Part shown: positions 18,933 through 31,454 of the stretch, piece after piece
Layout: every line of letters begins with the position of its first letter
How positions within the stretch are numbered: the first letter of the stretch is position 1
DNA from: Bacillus sp. NP157
GTDB lineage: Bacteria > Pseudomonadota > Gammaproteobacteria > Xanthomonadales > Rhodanobacteraceae
Direction of reading: 5' to 3'
Assembly: GCA_018889975.1 (NCBI GenBank)
Contig: CP076546.1
Span: forward strand, 744,001-808,000
DNA: 64,000 nucleotides
Program-made: the position numbers and the translations under genes
The notes under the pieces: generated by a model
What the model saw: the letters and a program-made list of their open reading frames with translations, nothing else
Told to the model about the DNA's origin: nothing
Database searches by the model: none

Positions 18933-18964
18933 TGACTCTGGACCTAGATAAAGGGTCTAGACTT
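18933..18964 (+). promoter_or_regulatory. MerR-type copper-responsive promoter of the cueR-copA operon
   Basis: TTGACT (18933-18938) and TAGACT (18959-18964) separated by an over-long 20-bp spacer containing the dyad CTGGACCT / GGGTCTAG, the classic MerR-family arrangement in which the regulator untwists the promoter. The expected transcription start falls at or next to the ATG of the regulator at 18971, so the mRNA is probably leaderless. Confidence 0.8.
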
Positions 18965-18970
18965 GCCCGC

Positions 18971-19383
18971 ATGACCACCCAAGCCTCCCTCACCATCGGC
19001 CGCATCGCCCAGACGGCGGGCGTCGCCATCGACACCATCCGGTTCTACGAGCGCGAAGGGCTGCTGCCCGAGCCACGCCGCCGGCCGTCCGGTTACCGCG
19101 AATACGACGCTTCGGCCGTTTCCCGCCTGCGCTTCATCCGCCGGGCGAAGGACCTGGGTTTCACCCTCGAAGAGATCCGCGAGCTGCTGGCCCTGTCCGC
19201 CGACCGCCACGGCGGCGTCGAGGGCGTGCGCGAGCGCGCTGCCGCGCGCCTGACCGCGATCGACGAGCGGATCACCGAGCTGCAGCGGGTCCGCGATGGC
19301 CTGGCCGAACTGGTCGAGGCCTGCCCGGGCCACGGTGCCCCGGAGGATTGCCCGATCCTCAAGGCCCTGGGGGAGCCGACGGC

Positions 19384-19387
<4 letters not shown>
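18971..19387 (+). CDS. cueR: MerR-family heavy-metal (copper) regulator, CueR-like
   Basis: 138 residues. Winged HTH at the N-terminus ([20 protein letters not shown]), a long dimerisation helix, and a C-terminal metal loop with two cysteines in [10 protein letters not shown] followed by PIL, as in copper/silver or broad heavy-metal sensors. Its last codons overlap the P-type ATPase start by ATGA, so both come from one message. The upstream 20-bp-spacer promoter should be activated by the metal-bound protein. Copper is inferred from the ATPase partner; zinc/cadmium sensing is less likely. Confidence 0.85.
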
Positions 19388-21708
<2,321 letters not shown>

Positions 21709-21722
21709 CACCGACCATGTAT

Positions 21723-21868
21723 GTAGGAGCGCGCCTGCGCGCGATGGCCAACGAAGCGACGATGCGAAAAGCCATCGAATCAACGATCCGAAAAGCCATC
21801 GAATCAACGATCCGAAAAGCCATCGAATCAACGCTGCCAAAAACCATCGCGCGCAGGCGCGCTCCTAC
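21723..21868. repeat. paired inverted REP elements with expanded loop
   Basis: Forward copy 21723-21747 and reversed copy 21844-21868 between the convergent copA and GH92 genes. The loop between them is filled by a 24-bp tandem repeat listed separately. Confidence 0.9.
21765..21836. repeat. 24-bp tandem repeat, three copies
   Basis: Unit CGAAAAGCCATCGAATCAAC plus GATC; copies at 21765-21788, 21789-21812 and 21813-21836 (the last diverging at its 3' end). It lies in the loop of the REP pair, noncoding. Confidence 0.9.
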
Positions 21869-21888
21869 ATTTGCCCAGGCGTACCGGA

Positions 21889-24291
21889 TTATTTGTGATC
21901 GAACGACGGCGGTGCGTCCTTCGCCTTGCTTGCCCAGGCCTTGTTCGGCTTGTCGGACAGGTCGAACTCCAGCGTGCCGCCCTTGGTCGCAAAGCTTTCC
22001 GGCAGCCACGAACGGTCGCTCGCCTTGCCGTCGACTTTCAGCCCCTGCACATAGGGTTTCCCGGCACCGGCGTTCGGCGCGAGGATGGTCACGTCGCCGC
22101 CTTCGCGGTGGATCGTGGCTTTGCTGAAGATCGGGCTACCGACGATGAACTCGGCACGTCCGGGAATGTTCGGGTAGATGCCGAGCGAAGCGAACACGTA
22201 CCACGAGGACATCTCGCCCAGGTCGTCGTTACCCGGGATGCCGTTGGGTGCATTGACCCAGATCGTGTCGAGCACGCGGCGCACCAGCTCCTGGGTCTTC
22301 CACGGCTGGCCGGCGTAGTTGTAGAGCCACGGGCCACCGATCGACGGTTCGTTGTCGAGCTCGGCGTGCAGCGGGCCGGACTTGGTGACGGCGAACTTGC
22401 CGTCCGGCTGGTAGAAATAGCCGTCCAGGCGCTTGCGTGCCTTGTCCATGCCACCCATCGCCTCGAACAGGCCGTGAACGTTGAACGGCACCATCCACAC
22501 GTACTGCGCGGCGCTGCCTTCGACGAAGCCGTCGCCGGTGGACGGCGTGAACGCATGGGCTTCCTTGTCGTCGTCGTCCTTCACCAGCGCCCAGCTACCG
22601 TCGGCGTTGCGATTGCGGATGTAGCCACCTTCCGGCGTGGCCTTCGGATCCCACAGGTTGCGCCAGTACTGCGCGCGGCCGAGGAAGCGATCGGCGGTGG
22701 CCTTGTCGCCGAGGCGATCGGACAGCGCGCTCAGCGCGAACTCGGCGGCGACGATCTCCAGCGTGTCGGCCGCGGGGCCCCACGCCGGTGCGCCGACCGG
22801 GATGTAATGCAGCTTCAGCCACTGTTCGAGGCCGGGACGCTGGCCGACGCATTCCACCGGGCAGCCATCCATCGACTTGTCGAGGTCGGTCGGGTTGTCG
22901 GCGGCATGGACCAGCGAGGCGAACGCACCCTTGACGTCGAAGTCCCTGCCGCCGAACGCATAGATGCCTGCGATCGACGGGGCAGCCGGATCGCCGTTCA
23001 TCACGTGCGTGGCGCCGTTGTTATGCGTCCAGCGATCCCACACGCCCTTGTTCTGCTGGGCCTGGTTGTACAGGCTCTGCGCGATGTCGCTGCCGGTCTT
23101 CGGGTCGAGCCAGGTCACCATCGGCAGCTGTGAGCGATACACGTCCCAGCCGGAGAAGTTCGCGTACTGCGCCTTCTGTGTGCCGGATACCTTATGCACC
23201 TGCTGGTCGAAGCCCATGTATTCGCCGTTGACGTCGCTGAAGACGTTCGGCGTCATCGAGGCGTGGTACAGCGCGGTGTAGAACACCGTGCGCTGGTCCG
23301 GCGTGCCGCCTTCCACCTCGATGCGGTTCAGCTGCTTGTTCCACGCGGCGACGGCGTTGTCGCGCACGGTCTCGAACGCCGTGCCCCTGGGCACTTCGGC
23401 GTCGAGGTTGGCCTGCGCATTAGCGGCGCTGGTGTACGAGATGCCGACGCGGATGTTCACGTCCTTCGTACCCTTGGCGAAGCCGACCCAGGCGCCCGAG
23501 CCGTTACCTTCCTTCGGCCAGCCCTTGTCGCCGTAGCCAGAACCGCCTTCGCTCTTCGTGCCGCCCTTCGTGACGGTCGTGTCCTTCCACGTGCCCGTGC
23601 TGGCGAACGGTTGGTCGAACTCGATGACGTAGTGGACGGTGTAGTAGCTATGCCGGTCGGCCTTGTCGATGTAGCCGCAGAAGTTGCCGCTGGTGACCGA
23701 GCCGCTGATGCGGTGGTTGGCCTTGTCGACGTTGACGGTGGCGTTTTCCGAGCCGACTTCCGAATCGGAGGCGCGGACGAGGATATTCGCGGGCTTGCCG
23801 GCGGGGAACGCGAAGCGCGCGGCGCCGCTGTGCAGGGCGGCGGTGAGGTCGGCGGTGACGCCGTTCTCCAGCGCGACCTGGTAATGCCCGGCCTTCGCGG
23901 TTTCCTTGTCGTGGCTGAACTTCGATGCGTAGGCATGGCGGAAGTCGGAGCTGGGCGACACGCTGACGTCTTCGGTGATCGGCATGATCGGTACATCGCC
24001 CGAGCCGCCACCGCAGCCCCAGCCTTCGACGTTGGTGAGGGCGAAGCCGCGGATGGCGTCGGCGCGGTATTCGTAGCCGCCCGGCGCGGCGATCGGCGAT
24101 TTCTTGCCCGGTAGCGGCGAGGCTTCGGGGGTGAACTGGAACATGCCAAAGGGCACCACGGCTCCCGGGAAGACGTTGCCCCCGTTGGTCGTGCCGATCA
24201 TCGGATTGACCGCGTCGGCGGGCGCGGTAGCGGCGCCGGCCAGGGCGGGGAACAGGGCGGCGGCAAGGACGATCGGCTGGAACGCGCGCAA
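21889..24291 (-). CDS. exported GH92 alpha-mannosidase (second)
   Basis: 800 residues from a TTG codon preceded by GGAGG at seven bases. That start puts a clean signal peptide (RAFQPIVLAAALFPALAGAATA) at the N-terminus, whereas the upstream in-frame ATG adds 23 unlikely residues. GH92 hallmarks: VNPMIGTTNGGNVFPGA, VEGSAAQYVWMVPFN (acid Glu) and GNDDLGEMSSWYVFASLGIYP (Asp pair). Calcium-dependent exo-alpha-mannosidase, only distantly similar to the window's first GH92, so the two may cut different linkages. A candidate LacI-type operator lies 26 bp upstream. Confidence 0.9.
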   Translation of the reverse strand: MRAFQPIVLAAALFPALAGAATAPADAVNPMIGTTNGGNVFPGAVVPFGMFQFTPEASPLPGKKSPIAAPGGYEYRADAIRGFALTNVEGWGCGGGSGDVPIMPITEDVSVSPSSDFRHAYASKFSHDKETAKAGHYQVALENGVTADLTAALHSGAARFAFPAGKPANILVRASDSEVGSENATVNVDKANHRISGSVTSGNFCGYIDKADRHSYYTVHYVIEFDQPFASTGTWKDTTVTKGGTKSEGGSGYGDKGWPKEGNGSGAWVGFAKGTKDVNIRVGISYTSAANAQANLDAEVPRGTAFETVRDNAVAAWNKQLNRIEVEGGTPDQRTVFYTALYHASMTPNVFSDVNGEYMGFDQQVHKVSGTQKAQYANFSGWDVYRSQLPMVTWLDPKTGSDIAQSLYNQAQQNKGVWDRWTHNNGATHVMNGDPAAPSIAGIYAFGGRDFDVKGAFASLVHAADNPTDLDKSMDGCPVECVGQRPGLEQWLKLHYIPVGAPAWGPAADTLEIVAAEFALSALSDRLGDKATADRFLGRAQYWRNLWDPKATPEGGYIRNRNADGSWALVKDDDDKEAHAFTPSTGDGFVEGSAAQYVWMVPFNVHGLFEAMGGMDKARKRLDGYFYQPDGKFAVTKSGPLHAELDNEPSIGGPWLYNYAGQPWKTQELVRRVLDTIWVNAPNGIPGNDDLGEMSSWYVFASLGIYPNIPGRAEFIVGSPIFSKATIHREGGDVTILAPNAGAGKPYVQGLKVDGKASDRSWLPESFATKGGTLEFDLSDKPNKAWASKAKDAPPSFDHK

Positions 24292-24316
24292 GGGGTAGCC
24301 TCCACGGCAACGGGAT

Positions 24317-24330
24317 TTATATCGATTGAA
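24317..24330. promoter_or_regulatory. candidate LacI-type operator 3 (second GH92)
   Basis: TTATATCGATTGAA fits the TTnnATCGATnnAA pattern of the two TonB-receptor sites and lies 26-39 bp before the GH92 start, suggesting one regulator serves both parts of the glycan locus. Confidence 0.45.
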
Positions 24331-24460
24331 ATCGCTGGGGCACCCGGTGTCGTGTCCCAAAGGTCATAGCTGCGCCGCAACATCCCGGGCCTTGCGTGGG
24401 GGCGCGCGGCGCTCGGGCGTGGTCGCGGACACCCTCGGCGCTCGTACGTGGTCGCAGGAC

Positions 24461-24600
24461 CAGCCCTCGGCGCCCACCCTCGCTGCTCAGACAGGTCCTC
24501 CGCGCTCGATAAGGTTGGCCGCAGCCGCGGCCCATGTACTTATTGCCCTACGGGCGCTCTCTTGTGCGGAACTCGCCTCGAGGGTGGGCGCCGAGGGCTG
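24461..24600 (+). repeat. 140-bp element with 22-bp terminal inverted repeats, copy 1
   Basis: Begins CAGCCCTCGGCGCCCACCCT and ends with its exact complement, giving perfect 22-bp terminal inverted repeats. The internal sequence recurs nearly base for base, reversed, at 25529-25669. No ORF. MITE-like in structure. The left flank shares a further stretch (GCTCGGGCGTGGTCGC) with the outer flank of copy 2, where copy 1 carries a small internal duplication. The rest of the 24292-24740 gap shows only weak promoter-like sequence. Confidence 0.85.
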
Positions 24601-24740
24601 TTCTTGCAGGTCGTGGCGGGTGGGGTGCGGTGCTCGAACGTTCGTTGGTGTTGCTGACTTTGAATTGTCCGGATTTCTCATCCCTGGTCGGTCAGGACTG
24701 TGGAATCATGCGCGCCCTTTTTTCGATGTGAAGGTGCGTC

Positions 24741-25196
24741 TTGCTGAACTGTCGTTTTTCTCTCAATGGCCTCGACATGAGCACACTGGTGGTGGGGTCG
24801 AACAGCTTTCCAGCGTTCTCCGGAAACGGCAATTACATCAACAAATGGTCTGCACAATGCCTTCCCGGGTTGGGCCCAATCCCCGTCGGGACGTATTACA
24901 CCGTTGATCGGCTTTCGGGAGGTCTATCCGCAGCGCTTGATCCGTATCTCAAGAAGGACGTGTGGTTTGCGCTGTATCCCGCGGACGACGCGATCGACGA
25001 TGAAATGTTTTGCGATCAGATCATGCGCGGGCGTTTCCGCCTGCACCCGGCAACGGGCTCTGGCGGCAGCATCGGCTGCGTGACCCTGCCGTTCTTCATG
25101 GATTTCGTGCGCCTTCGAAAAATCATCCTGGACGCGAAAGTCCATCCGATCCCCGGTAGCGACGTGACGACGTACGGGCGGCTGATCGTCTCGTGA
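24741..25196 (+). CDS. DUF2778 (Tlde1-like) L,D-transpeptidase-fold protein, probable interbacterial effector
   Basis: 151 residues from TTG, the only workable start: an in-frame stop lies 12 bases upstream, AAGGTG precedes it, and the N-terminus (LNCRFSLNG) matches the family's beginning. Family marks are FPAFSGNG, GPIPVGTYY, and the catalytic string His102...Ser110-x-Gly-Cys113 (RLHPATGSGGSIGCVTLP). Tlde1 of Salmonella is a type VI secretion effector of this family that attacks peptidoglycan tetrapeptides by exopeptidase and D-amino-acid exchange. No signal peptide, consistent with delivery by a secretion machine. The next gene overlaps by 4 bp. Effector role inferred from family; no T6SS genes are nearby. 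Confidence 0.8.
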   Translation: MLNCRFSLNGLDMSTLVVGSNSFPAFSGNGNYINKWSAQCLPGLGPIPVGTYYTVDRLSGGLSAALDPYLKKDVWFALYPADDAIDDEMFCDQIMRGRFRLHPATGSGGSIGCVTLPFFMDFVRLRKIILDAKVHPIPGSDVTTYGRLIVS

Positions 25197-25456
25197 AACG
25201 GTGCATACGCGGCGTTTTGCTGGTCCTCTGGTGCGGTTGCTTCGCTGCGGCGATGCTCATCGTGCGAGAGATACTCGGTCCATGGCCGCCCATGCGACTG
25301 GAGCTTGTTGGACTCGTCACTGAAACCCTTTGGCCAGTCTCTGCCGGCGCGGGGGAGGACTTGCATCTGATCGCGTGGGCGATTGGCTGGACGATTGTCT
25401 TCCACGTCTCCGTCGGCGTTGCCTGGTGGGCCTTCAGGTACGCATTCCTTCGATGA
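25193..25456 (+). CDS. small membrane protein, candidate immunity protein for the DUF2778 effector
   Basis: 87 residues, GTG start inside the effector's stop (GTGA), so translation is coupled. Two hydrophobic helices (about 7-25 and 62-84) flank a short loop that should face the periplasm, where a peptidoglycan-acting effector would need to be blocked. I do not recognise a family. Immunity function is inferred only from size, overlap and topology. Confidence 0.65.
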   Translation: MKRCIRGVLLVLWCGCFAAAMLIVREILGPWPPMRLELVGLVTETLWPVSAGAGEDLHLIAWAIGWTIVFHVSVGVAWWAFRYAFLR

Positions 25457-25478
25457 TCCCGTCGTCTGGCGAATTCGG

Positions 25479-25500
25479 TCGCGCGCAGGCGCGCTCCTAC
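25479..25500 (-). repeat. single REP element
   Basis: Reversed REP copy ending GCGCGCTCCTAC, 22 bp after the candidate immunity gene and 28 bp before copy 2 of the 140-bp element. Confidence 0.85.
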
Positions 25501-25528
25501 ACACAAGACTTCCGGCAACGTTGGAGAA

Positions 25529-25669
25529 CAGCCCTCGGCGGCCACCCTCGAGGCGAGTTCCGCACAAGAGAGCGCCCGTAGGGCAATCAAATACATGGGC
25601 CGCGGCTGCGGCCAACCTTGTCGAACGCGGAGGACCTGTCTGAGCAGCGAGGGTGGCCGCCGAGGGCTG
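25529..25669 (-). repeat. 140-bp element with 22-bp terminal inverted repeats, copy 2 (inverted)
   Basis: Reverse orientation of the element at 24461-24600, with the same 22-bp ends apart from paired changes (GGCC for GCCC) that keep the ends complementary. Compensating change in both ends indicates selection for the terminal hairpin. Together the copies bracket the effector-immunity pair. Confidence 0.85.
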
Positions 25670-25724
25670 GTCCTGCGACCACGCCCGAGCGCCGCGGGAA
25701 ATTCGGATGGAACAGCAGGACCCA

Positions 25725-25747
25725 ATCGCGCGCAGGCGCGCTCCTAC
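25725..25747 (-). repeat. REP element supplying the bestrophin stop codon
   Basis: Reversed REP copy. Its CTA at 25744-25746 is the TAG stop of the bestrophin gene read on the minus strand. Confidence 0.85.
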
Positions 25748-26622
25748 GAGAGGATGCCGTCGGTGGGTTGGACGGGGGAGAGGCCGTGCGGCTCGCCGAG
25801 TGCGTCGCGCAGGTCGATCTCGATCGCGCGGGTGAGGGTCGTCATCGGCACGTCGTCGTCGAGGTTCTCGAACGGATTCTGCATATCGTTGCCGATCTGC
25901 AGCAACGCGAGGAACAGGAAACCGGCCACCGTCGAGCCCAGCGGTGTCCACAAGCCCAGCGTCTCGACCAGGCTCACCGGCAGCAGCAGGCAGAAACCAT
26001 GGGTGAAGATCGCCGGATAGGTCGCGTACTGTTGCGGCAACGGCGTGTTCTTGATCCGCTCCATGCCGCCCTGCGCATTGGAGATATCGGCCATCGTGCG
26101 GGTGAGCGCGGGCATCAGCACCGGCTCGGGCTTCGCCGCAGCGATCAGCTCGCCAGTGCGGCCGTGGATCGCGTTGGGAATATTGGCCACCCGGCGCAGG
26201 CGTTCCACCTCGTCGGCCGGCAGGCGCGCGGACAGCTCGTCCCAAGGGGCCTGGCGGCGCAGGTGCAGGCGCAGGGCGTGCACGTAGGCGACCTGGCGAT
26301 GGACGATGGCGACGGCCTGTTCGCGCTCGGGCAGCAGGGTGAGCACCTCGCGCGCCAGCGTACGCGAGGCGTTGACCATCGCGCCCCACAAGGTCCGAGC
26401 TTCCCACCAGCGCGCGTAGGCCGTGGTGTTGCGGAAGCTCAGGTAGACGGCGATGGCCGAGCCGAGCAGGGTGATCGGCAGGGCGGGGAACTCGGCGGTC
26501 CAGCGCGGGTGCGCGTAGAGCCAGAAGGCGGTCACCGCGACGTCCCACGCGAACAGCAGGCCCAGCGGCCTGCCGACGTAACGCAGGATGTGGCCGACGT
26601 GTGCCCGCCCCGGCAGGATCAC
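25744..26622 (-). CDS. bestrophin-family anion channel (YneE/UPF0187 type)
   Basis: 292 residues from a GTG that overlaps the carbonic anhydrase stop (GTGA). Four hydrophobic segments: LLFAWDVAVTAFWLY, FPALPITLLGSAIAVYLSF, YPAIFTHGFCLLLPVSLV and LGSTVAGFLFLALLQIG. Family-conserved polar marks are FRNTTAYARWWEAR and GNDMQNPFE. Bacterial bestrophins form pentameric channels; eukaryotic relatives pass chloride and bicarbonate. Tight coupling to carbonic anhydrase suggests bicarbonate flux here, although some bacterial members pass cations. The stop codon lies in a REP element. Confidence 0.85.
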   Translation of the reverse strand: MILPGRAHVGHILRYVGRPLGLLFAWDVAVTAFWLYAHPRWTAEFPALPITLLGSAIAVYLSFRNTTAYARWWEARTLWGAMVNASRTLAREVLTLLPEREQAVAIVHRQVAYVHALRLHLRRQAPWDELSARLPADEVERLRRVANIPNAIHGRTGELIAAAKPEPVLMPALTRTMADISNAQGGMERIKNTPLPQQYATYPAIFTHGFCLLLPVSLVETLGLWTPLGSTVAGFLFLALLQIGNDMQNPFENLDDDVPMTTLTRAIEIDLRDALGEPHGLSPVQPTDGILS

Positions 26623-27284
26623 GCCTTGTGCTCTCGCTTGATCGCCTCGGCTAGCGGGATGAACGCGTCGTGGGCCTGGTCGAGCACCGCGACGGTGCCG
26701 TCGCCGATGTCGTACACCCAGCCCTGCAGCGTGATGGCCTTGTTGGCCAGCGCGGCGGTGACGGCCGGATGGGTGCGCAGGTGGGCGAGCTGCAGGCGGA
26801 CGTTTTCCTGGGTTACCGCTTTCAGCAGCTCCGGGCCTTCGACCTTGCGTGCGAAGACCGCGCTCTTGGCGGCCGCGGCGTTGCGCAGCCAGGCTTCGAC
26901 CGTCGGCAGGGCCTTGGTCGATTCCGGGTTGAGCAGCCCCTTCATGGCACCGCAATCGCTGTGGCCGCAGATGACCACGTGGCGCACGTGCAGCACGGCG
27001 ACCGCGAATTCGACCACGGCGGACACGCCACCGAGCATCTCGCCATAGCCCGGCACGATGTTGCCGATGTTGCGGCAGACGAACAGGTCGCCCGGCTGGG
27101 TCTGGGTGATCATCTCCGGCACCACGCGGGAATCCGCGCAGGTGATGAAGAGGGTATGCGGACTCTGGCCTTCGGCCAGCTCGCTGAAGAGTTCCTGCGT
27201 CTCGGGGAAGACGTTGGCGCTGAAGTCCTCGACGCCCTTGAGCAAGCCCAGCAGGCTGTCGTCGCGCGGGGTTTCCTGGGTCAT
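26619..27284 (-). CDS. can: beta-class carbonic anhydrase (first)
   Basis: 221 residues. Zinc ligands Cys49, His108 and Cys111 (ITCADSRV and CGHSDCGAM) with the Asp51-Arg53 dyad; FVCRNIGNIVPGYGEMLGGV is the beta-CA active-site loop. It interconverts CO2 and bicarbonate in the cytoplasm. Strong ribosome-binding site AAGGTGAG. First gene of a two-gene operon, with the bestrophin start overlapping its stop. A second beta-CA lies at 55693. Confidence 0.9.
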   Translation of the reverse strand: MTQETPRDDSLLGLLKGVEDFSANVFPETQELFSELAEGQSPHTLFITCADSRVVPEMITQTQPGDLFVCRNIGNIVPGYGEMLGGVSAVVEFAVAVLHVRHVVICGHSDCGAMKGLLNPESTKALPTVEAWLRNAAAAKSAVFARKVEGPELLKAVTQENVRLQLAHLRTHPAVTAALANKAITLQGWVYDIGDGTVAVLDQAHDAFIPLAEAIKREHKA

Positions 27285-27392
27285 GTGCTCACCTTGGAAT
27301 ATGCCGCCAGCAAGGCGCCGGGCGGTCTTAAGGGGAGCAGTTTATGCCAAACGGGGGCGGGGGGAATGCGCGGCGGTATGGAATGGCGGGGC

Positions 27393-27451
27393 GGCCTGCG
27401 CGCGATGGGGCGGTGCGGGGACCGGGCCATCGCGCGCGGGCGCGCTCCTAC
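27393..27451. repeat. REP element with partial inverted partner
   Basis: Complete reversed copy at 27427-27451 and a decayed forward partner (GCCTGCGCGCGATGGG, about 27393-27409) between the carbonic anhydrase start and the gcvP stop. Confidence 0.8.
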
Positions 27452-27465
27452 AGGGTCGAGGGGGA

Positions 27466-30330
<2,865 letters not shown>

Positions 30331-30377
30331 GGCGTAGAGGCGTCCGGAAATACGTGCCGTGCCGGCACGTGGGGCGC

Positions 30378-30541
30378 CCCTCTGTCCTTTTGCCTGAGAG
30401 TTTGGGGGTGGGGTACCCCTTGCACCTTCGGCGCCGGATCGAACCGGTCTCTCCAGAGTGATGTCTCGCGCGGTGGTATGGGAGCCTGAGCGATTACGGG
30501 CGTTGCGCCTTCGGCAGCGGGTCCATCCGCTTCTCCCACCG
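30378..30541 (-). ncRNA. tandem glycine riboswitch (two aptamers)
   Basis: On the minus strand, two consecutive aptamers lead into gcvP. The first runs from GGTGGGAGAAGCGGATGG through GCCGAAGGCGCAACGCCCGT. The second starts CTGGAGAGACCGG and ends with the hallmark ACTCTCAGGCAAAAGGACAG. Glycine binding normally turns on the cleavage system. A short hairpin ACGTGCC/GGCACGT (30352-30370) between aptamer and start codon, without a T-run, may form the expression platform. Confidence 0.93.
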
Positions 30542-30556
30542 TACGGTAGGGCGTCG

Positions 30557-30562
30557 ATTATA
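30557..30562 (-). promoter_or_regulatory. -10 element of the gcvP transcript
   Basis: A perfect TATAAT on the minus strand, 16 bases before the riboswitch's first stem; the -35 region is poor. Confidence 0.6.
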
Positions 30563-30614
30563 CAGGCCATGCCAGCGCTGTGTAGGCGCCCATCCTTGGG
30601 CACCGGTACACAAA

Positions 30615-30637
30615 ATCGCGCGCAGGCGCGCTCCTAC
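30615..30637 (-). repeat. single REP element
   Basis: Reversed REP copy between the gcvP promoter and the end of the SDR gene. Confidence 0.85.
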
Positions 30638-30644
30638 AGGGGGG

Positions 30645-31376
30645 TTACCAGGGGGCGGGGCCTTCGCGGCCGGTGAACGAGCCGCTCGGCGCCGGGTTGG
30701 CGGTCGAGGCCAGGCGGACGATCTCCTCGGCGCCTTCTTCCACGGTCTGCGGGCCGCTGTTGCCGTTGAGATCGGTGGCGGTGTAGCCCGGGCAGGCGAC
30801 GTGGACGGTGATGCCGGTGTCCTTCAGCTCGTCGGCGAGGATCACGCTGAACATGTTCAGGGCGGCCTTGGAGGCGTTGTAGCCGATCATCTTCACCGCG
30901 GCGTATTCCCAGGCCGGATCGGCGTTGTAGGTGATCGAGCCGAGCCGGCTGGAGACGTTGATGACGCGGCCGGACGAGGCTCTCTTCACCAGCGGCAGCA
31001 GGGCCTGGGTGACGGCCACCGTGCCGAAGTAATTGGTGTCGAAGGTGCGCTTGACCGCATCCAGGTTGGCGCCGGAGGCATTGCCGTCGCCTTCCAGCGC
31101 GACGCCCGCATTGTTGATCAGGACGTCGATGCGGCCTTCGTTGGCCTCGATGTCGGCCGCGGCTTTCGCCAGCGAGGCCGTGTCGGCAAGGTCCAGCGGG
31201 ATGAAGCGAACGTCGAGGCCCTCGCCGCGCAGCGTGGCTTCCGCGGCCTGGCCGCGACCGGCGTCGCGGGCGCCGAGCAGCACGCGATGGCCGGCCTTGC
31301 CCAGCTGGCGGGCCACTTCCAGGCCGATGCCCTTGTTGGCACCGGTGATGAGGGTGACGTGGTCTGGCTGATTCAT
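30645..31376 (-). CDS. short-chain dehydrogenase/reductase
   Basis: 243 residues, classical SDR: cofactor motif TGANKGIG (12-19), NNAG (about 89-92), catalytic Ser in INVSSRLG and YNASK (Tyr and Lys). NAD(P)H-dependent oxidoreductase resembling carbonyl-reductase-like SDRs. Substrate unknown. The ribosome-binding site is AAGGAA. Transcribed away from a TetR gene across 78 bp with a dyad, so probably repressed by it. Confidence 0.88.
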   Translation of the reverse strand: MNQPDHVTLITGANKGIGLEVARQLGKAGHRVLLGARDAGRGQAAEATLRGEGLDVRFIPLDLADTASLAKAAADIEANEGRIDVLINNAGVALEGDGNASGANLDAVKRTFDTNYFGTVAVTQALLPLVKRASSGRVINVSSRLGSITYNADPAWEYAAVKMIGYNASKAALNMFSVILADELKDTGITVHVACPGYTATDLNGNSGPQTVEEGAEEIVRLASTANPAPSGSFTGREGPAPW

Positions 31377-31400
31377 GGCGGTTCCTTGTTGAATAAGAGA

Positions 31401-31432
31401 GGGGTAGCCCCATCCCTTGATCTAGGTACCCC
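31401..31432. promoter_or_regulatory. candidate operator between SDR and TetR genes
   Basis: Inverted repeat GGGGTA (31401-31406) and TACCCC (31427-31432) in the 78-bp divergent gap; likely binding site of the adjacent TetR protein. Confidence 0.45.
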
Positions 31433-31454
31433 CATTGGCCTTTTACATTCGCAT

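Noticed and set aside
21765-21836. Short regular repeats as a CRISPR array
   Set aside because: The repeats are directly abutting 24-mers without unique spacers, and there are no cas genes.
21723-21850. Repeated peptide (KAIESTIR) encoded through the REP loop
   Set aside because: The frame is an out-of-frame extension of copA's antisense-like third frame; 24 bp is a multiple of three by chance and no start or ribosome-binding site supports it.
24292-25743. A composite transposon or insertion sequence
   Set aside because: No transposase ORF and no visible target duplication; the flanking elements are too short to be autonomous.
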